Below are positions 17,073 to 25,822 of a DNA stretch of 64,000 nt, piece by piece. The notes beneath the pieces were generated by a model, which saw only the letters and a program-made list of their open reading frames with translations, was not told the origin of the DNA and searched no databases. Source of the DNA: an uncultured Lachnospiraceae bacterium (GTDB lineage: Bacteria > Bacillota > Clostridia > Lachnospirales > Lachnospiraceae); the NCBI GenBank assembly GCA_944384125.1, contig CALWSF010000005.1, positions 29,445-93,444 of the forward strand. The letters are read 5' to 3'. A program made the position numbers and the translations under genes. Within the stretch, counting starts at the first letter, position 1. Every line of letters begins with the position of its first letter.

Positions 17073-18388
17073 TTCCCATTCTCCTTTCCAAGCGCCGCTT
17101 TCAGACAGAAAGCTTCTTCTTTTGTGAGCCATCCGTATATCTTATTTTCAAGTTCTTCCCAGCCAATCTCTTTCGCCGCTCGCAGACAGAACAGTGTCGC
17201 CTTCAGAGGCTTTCTGTCTCCATATATCCTGTGGAGAAAATTTTCCGCACTGACGGCTGCTTCCTTTTCACTCATCAAAAATGCCTTCAGGACAGCCACC
17301 AGTGTCCCCATTTCGTAGGGATTTTCCTGAAGCAGACAGCGCCCGTACTGAATACATTCATCCACTTTTCCTGCTTTCTGAGAGCAGACTGTCATCGCCT
17401 CCAGCGCCTTTGGAAGATCTCCTCCGAGAATCATAGCACGATCCCGGTTTCCAAATTTCTCCAGCTTTTCAAATGCCCGTCCTATATATTCAGAACCTTC
17501 ATCATAGTTTCCCTCTGAAGCCAGATAACGACCCAGAATATAATCAAAGTCCGGTTCTTCTGGTATACGGGATACAGCAAGAGTATATAATTTTCTTACC
17601 TTCTCCTCCTGTTTTTCGCCGGCCTCCAGCTGCATAAGACGGGAAAAAGTGGCTGCACACCGTACATTTTTCTCATCTTTCCCCATGGCTGCTATGGCAC
17701 TTTCGTACCATTTACGGGCCTGTCCTGTTTCTCCGAGACTTCCATATTCATCCCCTATATATCCCAGAATCTCACTGCTCTCCGGGTTTTCCTCAAGCTC
17801 CCGCATTAAAAGGCGAAGATTTCTGCCTTCTGTCTTTTTCCTCTCGGCTGCTTTTCCTGCGTATCCCGTATGAAGGATCGAAATTTTCCCCACCGCATCC
17901 GCCAGACAAAGCGGCCGTCCATCTTCAAAGAGAAGCTGCTCATGGATTCGTCTGTGATACCGGAGATCCGGCAGATTGCGAAACATACGGATCTGAGTCC
18001 CTGCCGAACAGACTTTTCCTTCCTCATCCAGATCAAGAAGGCTGCAGGCCACTGCATCAACACGGCTGTCGAGTTTATCCGCCAGTGCCTTCATCTTCTG
18101 CTCATCTCCCGGAGCAGGAATTTCATCCGCATCCAGAAACGCAATCCACTCTCCCTGCGCTTTTTCAATCGCAAAATTTTTGGCTGCAGCAAAATCATCT
18201 GTCCACGAAAAAGAGTATACCTTTGCCCCCATCTCCCGGGCAATTTCTTTTGTCCGATCCGTACTTCCCGTATCTACCACTATCTGCTCCAGAAGAAACT
18301 CCCGTCCCCAGGAAAGCGCCCTGCGGATATTCTCTTCCTCATTTTTTACTATCATACACTGAGAAATTCCTCTTTTTTTCTGAAGCAT
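17063..18388 (-). CDS. Family 2 glycosyltransferase with TPR-like tail (copy 2)
   Basis: 441 aa, strongly similar to the next gene over its first 100 residues (SQCMIVKNEEENIRRALSWG, VVDTGSTDRT, AFLDADEI). The C-terminal part again has helical TPR-like repeats, so both copies keep catalytic and repeat modules. Start: ATG 18388 with GGGAGAG 8 nt upstream; an ATG 15 nt earlier has no good site and would be out of register with the paralogue. It is separated from flagellin A by a strong terminator, so it probably has its own promoter or depends on read-through. Confidence 0.82.
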   Translation of the reverse strand: MLQKKRGISQCMIVKNEEENIRRALSWGREFLLEQIVVDTGSTDRTKEIAREMGAKVYSFSWTDDFAAAKNFAIEKAQGEWIAFLDADEIPAPGDEQKMKALADKLDSRVDAVACSLLDLDEEGKVCSAGTQIRMFRNLPDLRYHRRIHEQLLFEDGRPLCLADAVGKISILHTGYAGKAAERKKTEGRNLRLLMRELEENPESSEILGYIGDEYGSLGETGQARKWYESAIAAMGKDEKNVRCAATFSRLMQLEAGEKQEEKVRKLYTLAVSRIPEEPDFDYILGRYLASEGNYDEGSEYIGRAFEKLEKFGNRDRAMILGGDLPKALEAMTVCSQKAGKVDECIQYGRCLLQENPYEMGTLVAVLKAFLMSEKEAAVSAENFLHRIYGDRKPLKATLFCLRAAKEIGWEELENKIYGWLTKEEAFCLKAALGKENGKWE

Positions 18389-18440
18389 CTTCTTCTCTCC
18401 CATACTATTCTTCTATTCTCTATTGCAAAACACATAATTC

Positions 18441-18495
18441 AAAAAAGGAAAGGGAAAGCCATTCCCTTACCGGTCGAAAACGGCTTTCCCTTTCC
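18441..18495 (-). terminator. Intrinsic terminator of flagellin A
   Basis: Perfect 14-bp stem GGAAAGGGAAAGCC (18447-18460) with its complement at 18482-18495, 21-nt loop, followed on the minus strand by TTTTTT. Located 60 bp after the flagellin A stop. Confidence 0.85.
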
Positions 18496-18554
18496 AAATG
18501 ACTGAAAAGCTCAGTCTTTTTAACTGTTCTGAGTCTCAACTCACAGTTAAAAGC

Positions 18555-19388
18555 TTACTGCAGCAGGCTCAGCACGCTCTGAGGCGTTGCATTTGCCTGA
18601 GACAACATGGACTGAGATGCCTGCAGAAGAATATTATTCTTCGTGAATGCAGTAATCTCATCTGCCATATCTGTATCACGGATACGGCTCTCAGCAGCCT
18701 GAATATTCTCAGATGTTACATCCAGGTTGGCAATGGTGTGCTCCAGACGGTTCTGAGCAGCACCGAGTTTAGCACGATATCTGGAAACGGTATCAATAGC
18801 ACTCTTGATTACAGAAATAGCTTTATTAGCCTCTGTTGTACTTGTAGTACCCATTCCTACTGATTTCAGATTTCCAAGTTCAGCAGAAATTCCGCTTGCT
18901 GTCATAAGGCTGGTTCCAACACTGATGGTCTCTGCAGCTGTCGGTCCGATCTGGAATGTCATGTTCTTTCCATCAGATGCCAGCGGTTTGATACCATTGA
19001 AGTCTGTATTCTTTGCAATACGATCGATCTCGTTTAACAGCTCGTCAACCTCTGCCTGGATGTTAGCTCTTGCTGTGGAGTTATAGGTTCCGTTAGCTGC
19101 CTCGGTAGCCAGTGTGGTCATACGCTGAAGCATGGAGTGAACCTCTGTCAGAGCACCCTCTGCTGTCTGAATCAGACCAACTGCATCCTCTGCGTTCTTG
19201 GAAGCCTGATTAAGACCATTGATCTGAGAACGCATGCTCTCGGAAATAGCAAGACCTGCAGCATCATCGCCGGCACGGTTAATACGGTAACCGGAAGACA
19301 GCTTCTCCAGGTTTTTGCTCAGAGCGCTCTGGTTGATTCCCAAGTTTCTGTAAGAATTGATTGCTGCTATGTTGTGTTGAATCTGCAT
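18555..19388 (-). CDS. hag: Flagellin A (major flagellin candidate)
   Basis: 277-aa short flagellin made of D0/D1 domains only. The N terminus (IQHNIAAINSYRNLG, LEKLSSGYRINRAGDDAAGL) and C terminus (SRIRDTDMADEI, MLSQANATPQSVLSLLQ) are canonical; the central region (about 140-185) is short with no D2/D3. Subunits are exported through the filament and assembled with FliS/FliW as partners. A 110-nt leader, a CsrA-type hairpin over the ribosome site and a dedicated terminator suggest a highly expressed, separately regulated mRNA. A shadow of the upstream flagellin B operon may read into it. Confidence 0.97.
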   Translation of the reverse strand: MQIQHNIAAINSYRNLGINQSALSKNLEKLSSGYRINRAGDDAAGLAISESMRSQINGLNQASKNAEDAVGLIQTAEGALTEVHSMLQRMTTLATEAANGTYNSTARANIQAEVDELLNEIDRIAKNTDFNGIKPLASDGKNMTFQIGPTAAETISVGTSLMTASGISAELGNLKSVGMGTTSTTEANKAISVIKSAIDTVSRYRAKLGAAQNRLEHTIANLDVTSENIQAAESRIRDTDMADEITAFTKNNILLQASQSMLSQANATPQSVLSLLQ

Positions 19389-19392
19389 AATT

Positions 19393-19407
19393 CATACCTC
19401 CTGTATG
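19393..19407 (-). promoter_or_regulatory. CsrA-type hairpin over the flagellin Shine-Dalgarno
   Basis: Minus-strand RNA CATAC-AGGAG-GTATG: a perfect 5-bp stem that presents the Shine-Dalgarno AGGAG, with its GGA, in the loop, 4 nt before the ATG. AUACAGGA matches the known CsrA consensus (RUACARGGAUGU). More GGA motifs lie upstream at about 19425-19446, as in the two-site B. subtilis hag leader. CsrA and FliW are encoded at 31.7-32.5 kb. Confidence 0.7.
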
Positions 19408-19509
19408 TACTACTACTGCGGAAACCTCCCTGTCTCCACCCTCCGTCGCCGCACGGGCCCTGCCGCAACAGAATATACTGATGATTGTACTTTCATCTTA
19501 CACTTATAT

Positions 19510-19536
19510 GTATCGTGTTTTTTGCAAAAATAATAA
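19510..19536 (-). promoter_or_regulatory. Putative sigma-28-type promoter of flagellin A
   Basis: Minus strand: TTAT (19536-19533), 15-nt spacer, CACGATAC (19517-19510). CGATA is preserved, but both boxes deviate from consensus. It gives a leader of about 115 nt. The weak boxes are surprising for a flagellin gene. Confidence 0.4.
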
Positions 19537-19550
19537 GTAAAATATATATT

Positions 19551-20393
19551 TTATTTTAACAAATTCAAAATCATCTGCGGAATGGAAACTGCCTGGGACA
19601 TCATAGCCTGAGATGCCTCAAGCACAATCCGATCCTTTGTGTACGCAGTTACCTCTTCCGCCATATTGGTATCGCGGATCCGGCTTTCCGCCGAACTCAT
19701 ATTCTCATCCGTAACCGTCAGGCTGTTATGAGTATGTTCCAGATGATTCTGGGCTGCTCCCAGACTTCCCCGCATATCTGATACAGCCTCAATGGCATTA
19801 TCAATCACATCCACTGATTTTCCCGCTTCCTCCACGCTGCTGAAATCCGTTGTGTCAAGAAGCAGTGCCTTACTTCCCAGATAATACCGGTTTACATCCA
19901 GCAGCTCCTTGTCAGAAGGGCCTATCTGGAGGGTAATATTGTCCGATACCTGGGGCGGATCAATGTTGGCCGGCAGTGACGAATCAAAGAGATCAATCTC
20001 ATTAAAATCAGTGGACGATGCAATTCTGTCAAATTCTTCCAGAAGCTGGAGACGCTCCTCCTCCACAGCCTGCCTTGCACTGCTGCTGTAAGTTCCATTC
20101 GCTGCCTGAATTGCCAGCGTCTTGAGACGATCAAGCATGCTGTGAATTTCCGTCAGGGCTCCGTCTGCAGTCTGAGCAAGCCCCACTCCGTCTGTAACAT
20201 TTCGCTCCGCCTGCTTAAGACCGTTAATCTGAGAACGCATCAATTCTGATATGGCCAGTCCTGCTGCATCATCTCCTGCCCGATTAATTCTGTATCCGGA
20301 AGAGAGCTTCTCCAGCGCTTTATTTAATGACCGATTTCCAATTTTCTGATTGCGGGATGTATTTATCGCACTGATATTGTTTCTGATAATCAT
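19551..20393 (-). CDS. Flagellin B (divergent second flagellin)
   Basis: 280 aa with intact flagellin ends (LEKLSSGYRINRAGDDAAGL; SRIRDTNMAEEV; MILNLLK) but diverged from flagellin A, with a different variable core around residues 130-190 (an acidic/Pro stretch NIDPPQV). It could be a minor subunit, a filament-zone variant or an alternative flagellin. It sits last in the sigma-28-led operon, 24 bp after a glycosyltransferase, with AAGGAGG upstream but without the CsrA-type hairpin seen for flagellin A. No terminator separates it from the flagellin A promoter. Confidence 0.93.
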   Translation of the reverse strand: MIIRNNISAINTSRNQKIGNRSLNKALEKLSSGYRINRAGDDAAGLAISELMRSQINGLKQAERNVTDGVGLAQTADGALTEIHSMLDRLKTLAIQAANGTYSSSARQAVEEERLQLLEEFDRIASSTDFNEIDLFDSSLPANIDPPQVSDNITLQIGPSDKELLDVNRYYLGSKALLLDTTDFSSVEEAGKSVDVIDNAIEAVSDMRGSLGAAQNHLEHTHNSLTVTDENMSSAESRIRDTNMAEEVTAYTKDRIVLEASQAMMSQAVSIPQMILNLLK

Positions 20394-20417
20394 GATATCC
20401 TTACCTCCTTCTAACGC

Positions 20418-21491
20418 CTACAAGGCCTCCAAACGTCTTAATGCCGGCTCATATCCTTCCTTTGCCGCACGGCCATAATATTCTTTTGCCTGCTCACTCT
20501 GCCCTGTTACCTCGTACCAGACACCCAGATTATACAGAGCAAGATATGAACCTGTTCCTTTCACACTTCCCTGCCCTTCCTGGTCTCCTATCTCAAGGCA
20601 CTTTTTCCAGCTTTCCTCTATCTCTCCCAAACATCCTATATATCGCTTTACATCTGACAGCACCAGCTTCATATAATAAAGTCCCCGCAGGAAATAAAAA
20701 TCCGGGCTCTTCCGGAATTTTATTTCATTACTTTCAAACAGTCCCCCTGCTTCCTGAAGCAAATCTCCTGCCAGGTCAACCAGTGTGTAAAGATAAAGCA
20801 AAACCCCTTCCTGCCAGTATCCTTCCCCGCCATCCGACAAACGGTAAAACCGTCGAAAATAAGGAAGGCTGTTCTCCAGCTGATTTAAATTGCGAAGTGT
20901 AACTGCAACCTGATACTGATAGTACCCATCTTCAGGATGTTCTCTCTCTGCCTGTAAAAGGTACTGCAGATTTCTCTTTCCTTTCCCCTCCTGAAGATAT
21001 CCGTCATGTTTTACCGCCAGAGGAGATGCATACATTGGAAAACAGGAATCCGGCTGCTCGTGGATCATGCCCGTATAACGAACCCCACATGGCAGCAGAC
21101 GGGGCAGATAACTGCTGGAAAACCGCATCTCTCCGGTTTTTCCATCTCTGAAACAATCCTGACGAAGTATTCCTCCCAGGCATTTCTGCCGGCCTGAAAG
21201 CCACCGTTTCAGCTCATCCCGGGTACCGGACACAATCCACTCATCTCCATCCAGTATAAGATTCCAGTCTCCGTCCGAATGCGCAAGTGCCGCATTGCGC
21301 GCCGCTGAAAAATCCCCTGTCCAGACAAAGTGATATACCTCCGCTCCCATCCTCCGGGCAATCGAAGCTGTATTATCTTCCGAACCCGTATCCACCACTA
21401 TCATACGATCAACCAGTCCTCTCGCAGAGTCCAGACAGCGTTCCAGTCTTTCTGCCTCGTCTCTTACAATCATGACCAGATTAATTTTCAA
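20418..21491 (-). CDS. Family 2 glycosyltransferase with TPR-like tail (copy 3)
   Basis: 357 aa; GT-A domain with MIVRDEAERLERCL, VVDTGSEDNT and metal-binding DGD in LILDGDEW, then a shorter helical tail with a last TPR-like unit (ALYNLGVWYEVTGQSEQAKEYYGRAA is its register). It overlaps the PilZ gene by 4 nt (ATGA) and directly precedes flagellin B. That coupling makes flagellin B the most obvious acceptor, but neither the donor sugar nor the acceptor is visible in sequence. Confidence 0.8.
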   Translation of the reverse strand: MKINLVMIVRDEAERLERCLDSARGLVDRMIVVDTGSEDNTASIARRMGAEVYHFVWTGDFSAARNAALAHSDGDWNLILDGDEWIVSGTRDELKRWLSGRQKCLGGILRQDCFRDGKTGEMRFSSSYLPRLLPCGVRYTGMIHEQPDSCFPMYASPLAVKHDGYLQEGKGKRNLQYLLQAEREHPEDGYYQYQVAVTLRNLNQLENSLPYFRRFYRLSDGGEGYWQEGVLLYLYTLVDLAGDLLQEAGGLFESNEIKFRKSPDFYFLRGLYYMKLVLSDVKRYIGCLGEIEESWKKCLEIGDQEGQGSVKGTGSYLALYNLGVWYEVTGQSEQAKEYYGRAAKEGYEPALRRLEAL

Positions 21492-22114
21492 TTTTCTTCC
21501 CTTTCCTTCTGAATCTGTATCTGATAAACCAGGCTTCGTATTTTGGCCTCCGCTGCCCGCGGCAGCACCTCAAACCGGCAGCCATATCCGTATTTTCCAT
21601 GAATCATCGGGCGCATCCATCTGGTACTTGCTTCCAGTTCCCATTCACTCTTCAGAAATTTTGCCCGGAAACTGATTATTTCATCTTTAGACAACAGCTG
21701 AGAGGTAGACACAAAAAAACCTCCCGCACTGATATTCTCTATTATTCCAAAAAAACTGCCATGCTTGGCCGATTTAAATTCCTCCTCATACTGAACCGGT
21801 ACTCGCATATCCGCCTGACGCTGAATTACACTGTATGCTTTCTGAATTCTGCAGTCCGCCACCCAGTATTCGGATTCCTTCATATAATTGGGATTGCGCC
21901 GGAATACCAGTTCTGAATATGTACGGATTCTCCCTTTCCATGCATCAAAAAAATCTACGGGCAGTACAACTCTCGCATCTTTAAAATGCCCCTCTCTGAA
22001 ATACAGTAAAATCTTTTTATCATCCTGTTTTACAACCCTGGCCTCCGCCAGAGGTTTCCCATCTGTTCCGTATACAAGACAACGTTCACACGCCTTTGTC
22101 AGCATCACTCTCAC
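21488..22114 (-). CDS. PilZ-domain protein, candidate c-di-GMP receptor
   Basis: 208 aa, two-part layout like YcgR/MotI: an N-terminal beta-rich domain (1-100) and a C-terminal PilZ domain (about 95-205). The PilZ signature NISAGGFF fits [D/N]xSxxG. The RxxxR motif is degenerate: QRQADMRV has Gln at the usual first Arg, though an Arg lies one residue earlier. c-di-GMP binding is therefore possible but not assured. Overlaps the glycosyltransferase by 4 nt and follows the lytic transglycosylase by 28 bp. A brake acting on the motor would be the known family role. Confidence 0.78.
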   Translation of the reverse strand: MRVMLTKACERCLVYGTDGKPLAEARVVKQDDKKILLYFREGHFKDARVVLPVDFFDAWKGRIRTYSELVFRRNPNYMKESEYWVADCRIQKAYSVIQRQADMRVPVQYEEEFKSAKHGSFFGIIENISAGGFFVSTSQLLSKDEIISFRAKFLKSEWELEASTRWMRPMIHGKYGYGCRFEVLPRAAEAKIRSLVYQIQIQKEREEN

Positions 22115-22142
22115 TCCTTCTGCATTCCGAAATGTCTTTCTA

Positions 22143-22892
22143 TTATGTCAGCAGGCTTCCCACATCATTCTGAGCATTCATCATCATCTGAATTCTTAAA
22201 AGCTCAATCAGGCTGGCAAAGCTTTCCTTACTCATTGTAACTGTCTCCCCATTATCCTCCACTCCCTCCAGGCTCAGTCCCGAAAGAGAAAACGGAGAGT
22301 ATGATGACATCATCGCCTTCACATACAGATCCCCGTCGTAATCAGTTCCAGTGCCGCTCTGTTCTGCTGCACTGGCAGTCATATAAACTGTCTCGTCTCC
22401 CATATAGCTTTTGACCCGTTTCACATAATTCTGTGTTTCTTCATAGGGCGGAATTCCATTATACTTTTCGACGCTTCCTGGTCCTGCATTGTATGCTGCC
22501 AGTGCCAGTTCAACATTCCCGCCAAATCGCTCAAGATTTTCCCGCAGATATTTTGTTCCTCCCATAATATTCTGCCGCGGATCAAAGGGATCAGAAACGC
22601 CAAGGGCACTGGCCGTACCTGGCATAAGCTGCATGACACCCATCGCTCCTGCCCCGGAAACTGCTTTGGGATTAAAGCTTGACTCCGCCTTGGAAACTGC
22701 CCGGATAAGGTTTTTGGAAACACCGTAAATTCGGGATGCCTCATCAAAAATCTGCTCCATATAGGCAGGTGCCCCCAGCTTTTCCTTAAGTGTCTGTGTA
22801 AATCCTCCCTTTTCACTTCCGGAAGCAGACGTTTTTTCTATCCCTTTATTCTGCATGGCTGCCGCCGCGGCAGCCGATGTTACCAGTGACAT
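22143..22892 (-). CDS. Lytic transglycosylase (SLT family)
   Basis: 249 aa; cleaves peptidoglycan glycan strands with anhydromuramyl formation. SLT domain at about 45-165: catalytic Glu70 in SKAESSF, then GAMGVMQLMPGTA, and AAYNAGPGSV. There is no classical signal peptide; the N terminus is Ala-rich and polar, so export may use the flagellar type III route, as for FlgJ-like muramidases. A C-terminal 70-residue tail is unassigned. It sits inside the sigma-28-led operon, fitting local wall opening for flagella or their associated surface proteins. Confidence 0.85.
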   Translation of the reverse strand: MSLVTSAAAAAAMQNKGIEKTSASGSEKGGFTQTLKEKLGAPAYMEQIFDEASRIYGVSKNLIRAVSKAESSFNPKAVSGAGAMGVMQLMPGTASALGVSDPFDPRQNIMGGTKYLRENLERFGGNVELALAAYNAGPGSVEKYNGIPPYEETQNYVKRVKSYMGDETVYMTASAAEQSGTGTDYDGDLYVKAMMSSYSPFSLSGLSLEGVEDNGETVTMSKESFASLIELLRIQMMMNAQNDVGSLLT

Positions 22893-22920
22893 ACTTTCAT
22901 CCTTCCTCTTTCATAAATTA

Positions 22921-24132
22921 TCAAAGCTTTGTTGCAATTCCGCCGGGAGCAATATACCAGCCATCCACTATGGTATTTTCCGCCATACTTCCGTCCGCGT
23001 TCAGATAATACCAGCAATTATTCCAGTTAAGCCACCCCGTCTTCATGCTTCCGTCCGCTTCCATAAAATACCATTTTCCATCAACCAGTACCCACTGCGT
23101 CTGCATAAAGCCATATGCATTCAGATAATACCATTTGTCAGGACTCGGATTCAGCCACCCGGTTCTCAGACTCCCATCTTCTCCCAGATACCTCCATCCG
23201 TCTCCGAGATTAATCCACCCGGTCTGCATAACCCCGTTTTCATTCATGTAATACCAGTATCCATTTACAAAGATCCATCCCTTTGCCATATTTCCATTCT
23301 GGTCAAAGTAATACCACTTATCCGAGAGTTTTTTCCATGAATTTCTGGCCAGCTGTCCATCTCCGTACACATAGTTGGAACCTTTCACTTCTCCTCCGTC
23401 ACCTGCACTGTAACGGCTGACATACTGTTTTTCTTCCGTATCCAGCTCTACTTCCGTATCACGGGAAGTAACATAATTCCCCTCTTTAAAATATTTCTTT
23501 TCATCTGATGTCAATGGGACAGCTTTTACCTCATAATAATATGTAACATCATCCTTCGTCATATATGAAGACAAATCCACGCTGCTGGTCTCTACATTCA
23601 GACGTTTTACAACCTTATCATCCCCATACAGTGTTACCGTATAGCCAGGTGCAAAATCTACCTTTTTCCATACAGCTTTCCGACTGGAGGTGCTGCTCCA
23701 TCCTGCCTCGGCAGTATCTCCCAATGTCATAACAGGGCGATAATCTACCTTGACCTGCAGTGTTGTATCGTCCAGAGCCTTTGCCGAAACAAAATCTGCT
23801 CCGGTAACCTTGCACTCCGAACGATTCAGACTGGTCGGAAAAAATTTTCCCTCATCAGCAAAGAGATTTATGTCCACCCGGACCTTTTTTCCCGGTTCCC
23901 ATTTATCATAATCTGTTTTAAACTGCACATCTCCAAGAGAATATCCGTTTCCATCCGCCGTAATAACAGGATCCGGAATCTCCTCCGGCGCTCCAAAATC
24001 TGTATCAATTTTAACCGTAACTTTTTCAATTACACTGGATTCTGCTGCAAAGCTCTGAAAATCTGCCTCTGTGTACCAGAAAACAGCCATTACAGTCAGA
24101 ACACATACTAAAATTTTTTTCACTCCTGCCAT
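22921..24132 (-). CDS. Secreted choline-binding-like repeat protein A
   Basis: 403 aa. A signal peptide (KKILVCVLTVMAVFWY, cleavage near residue 30) is followed by an N-terminal domain of 215 residues that I cannot assign, then about seven 20-residue wall-binding repeats (WYYFDQNGNMAKGW type) from about 265 to the end. Such repeats bind choline or other wall polymers. The N-terminal domain is shared with the preceding gene (VSA..., KADF/KVDF..GY.VTLY, YMT), indicating a tandem duplication. Cotranscription with flagellar genes is unusual for this family. Confidence 0.82.
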   Translation of the reverse strand: MAGVKKILVCVLTVMAVFWYTEADFQSFAAESSVIEKVTVKIDTDFGAPEEIPDPVITADGNGYSLGDVQFKTDYDKWEPGKKVRVDINLFADEGKFFPTSLNRSECKVTGADFVSAKALDDTTLQVKVDYRPVMTLGDTAEAGWSSTSSRKAVWKKVDFAPGYTVTLYGDDKVVKRLNVETSSVDLSSYMTKDDVTYYYEVKAVPLTSDEKKYFKEGNYVTSRDTEVELDTEEKQYVSRYSAGDGGEVKGSNYVYGDGQLARNSWKKLSDKWYYFDQNGNMAKGWIFVNGYWYYMNENGVMQTGWINLGDGWRYLGEDGSLRTGWLNPSPDKWYYLNAYGFMQTQWVLVDGKWYFMEADGSMKTGWLNWNNCWYYLNADGSMAENTIVDGWYIAPGGIATKL

Positions 24133-24144
24133 ATCTGCTTCCTC

Positions 24145-25524
24145 CTATGGATTCCACACACCATCCGCGCCTACATAAAACCCGGCAATCTGCGCATTGC
24201 GTGCCATCTCCCCGCTTCCGGGATAAAAATAGTACCATCTGCCATCAATCTGCCACCAGCCTTCTACCATCTCTCCTCTGGAATTTGTATAATATGTCTT
24301 TCCATCACGTTCAAACCAGCCGGTAAACATCGCTCCCTGCAGACTGTTGTCCAGTGTATTCAGATAATACCAGTGTCCGTTCTGCTGAAGCCATCCGGTA
24401 TACATGGTTCCGTCCGCATTAAAATAATAATAATACGGCCCTATTACCTTCCACCCGGATGCTGCCATTGAACCCTGCGGAGCGTTTCCTTCCGCAAAAG
24501 GAAGAAAATAATACCATTTATCACCAAGACGAATCCAGCCCACTGCCATCTGACCACTGTCAAAAAGCAGGTACCGATATCCGCCAATATCCTGCCATCC
24601 TGTCATCATTGATGCATTCATATCAAAATAATACCAGAATCCGTCAATCAGGCCCCAGCCGCCTCTCGCCAGATTTCCGTCCGGATAGCGATATCTCCAG
24701 ACTGTGCCATCTTTTACCCAGCCAACTGTCTCTGCTGTCCCCGATCTGACACTTGTGCTGCTTTCCTTCTGTCCTTTTCCGTCTGAAACATAGCGATCCG
24801 TGATATTCAGTTCGCCGGATTCAATCCAGTCACTGTCGCCTCCATATTTTTTCTGCAGATCTGTACTGGGTACAGTCCGCACCTTAAAAGTATAATCTCC
24901 CGATTCCGTCATATACGGATAAAAATTATAATTTCGGGCAGAAGTCTTATCTACGCTGTAGATACGTTTTCCATTTCTGTACAGAGTGACCTCATAGTAA
25001 CCGGAATCAAAATCTGCCTTTTCCCACCTGGCTTCTCCCATATTTTTTTCATTCCAGTAAGCATCCTCCGGAGGAGAGAAATCTCCTTTCACACCATTAA
25101 TCCGCAGGGTTACAACGAGAGAATCCCCTTCTCTGCGCGCCGATACAAAACTTCCGCCGCTGATTTTTACATCAGAAGATTTATAGCTTGCAAGAAAATA
25201 TGCCTCACTTACATCCTCCGGCTCCAGGGTAACTTTCATTCTCGGCTCATCCGCCACATTTACTCCCCCTGACAGACTGTCAATCCACTCCGCCTCTGTG
25301 AGATTGTAACGGGAATTTCCGGCAGACACCCCGATTTCTCCTTCCGATACAGAGGAATCTGTCTGAATATCCGGAAGATCCTGTCCCGGCTGCAGCTTTG
25401 ATGTCACTTTCACGCTCACAGACTGTATCGGCTTAGTAGCCGCTAAAACCATCTGCGGTCTTTCACAGATAAAAGAAACGCAGGAAAGTACCAGTGCGCA
25501 GATTGCCAATCTTTTTTTAATCAT
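24145..25524 (-). CDS. Secreted choline-binding-like repeat protein B
   Basis: 459 aa. Signal peptide (KKRLAICALVLSCVSFIC, mature from about residue 28), then an unassigned domain homologous to that of protein A (GGSFVSARREGDSLVV, KADFDSGYYEVTLY, YPYMTESGDYTF), then about eight wall-binding repeats (WYYFDMNASMMTGW type) to the C terminus. Start ATG 25524 follows AGGAGGACACGG; a longer frame lies inside the upstream gene. It overlaps that gene by 8 nt, so translation is coupled to the FlhB-like protein. Predicted to be wall-attached. Confidence 0.82.
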   Translation of the reverse strand: MIKKRLAICALVLSCVSFICERPQMVLAATKPIQSVSVKVTSKLQPGQDLPDIQTDSSVSEGEIGVSAGNSRYNLTEAEWIDSLSGGVNVADEPRMKVTLEPEDVSEAYFLASYKSSDVKISGGSFVSARREGDSLVVTLRINGVKGDFSPPEDAYWNEKNMGEARWEKADFDSGYYEVTLYRNGKRIYSVDKTSARNYNFYPYMTESGDYTFKVRTVPSTDLQKKYGGDSDWIESGELNITDRYVSDGKGQKESSTSVRSGTAETVGWVKDGTVWRYRYPDGNLARGGWGLIDGFWYYFDMNASMMTGWQDIGGYRYLLFDSGQMAVGWIRLGDKWYYFLPFAEGNAPQGSMAASGWKVIGPYYYYFNADGTMYTGWLQQNGHWYYLNTLDNSLQGAMFTGWFERDGKTYYTNSRGEMVEGWWQIDGRWYYFYPGSGEMARNAQIAGFYVGADGVWNP

Positions 25525-25822
25525 CCGTGTCCTCCTGTTTTGGCTGTTTTGCCGGCAATGTAAACTGAAGAAAATATATATAAATTTCCACAATTGCCTG
25601 ATACAGCTCCTGTGGTACTTCCGCTCCCAGTTTCAGCTGTGACAGGAGGGATGCAAGAGAATCATCCTCATAAACAGGAATTCCTGCCTCCATGGCTGTC
25701 TCTGTGATTTTCTGTGCCATATATCCCATTCCCGATGCCACAATTACGGGAGCTTCATTTTTATCAGGGTTGTATTTAAGAGCTACCGCTTTCTGTTTCA
25801 TCAAATCGTCAAACTCGGACAT
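25517..25822 (-). CDS. FlhB C-terminal-domain homologue (YlqH-like)
   Basis: 101 aa corresponding to the cytoplasmic C-terminal domain of FlhB (AVALKYNPDKNEAPVIVASG aligns with AIALRYNPHKDRAPVVLAKG of FlhB in this window). It lacks the membrane part and the autocleaving NPTH loop. B. subtilis has such a stand-alone copy, YlqH. It overlaps the YlqG-like gene by 14 nt, matching the ylqG-ylqH pair. Known for related proteins: possible substitution for the substrate-switch domain of FlhB. Here its coupling to secreted proteins is noteworthy. Confidence 0.85.
   Translation of the reverse strand: MSEFDDLMKQKAVALKYNPDKNEAPVIVASGMGYMAQKITETAMEAGIPVYEDDSLASLLSQLKLGAEVPQELYQAIVEIYIYFLQFTLPAKQPKQEDTDD

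Noticed and set aside
19389-19550. Invertible flagellar switch
   Set aside because: No pair of long inverted repeats flanks the flagellin promoters, and no recombinase gene is nearby.
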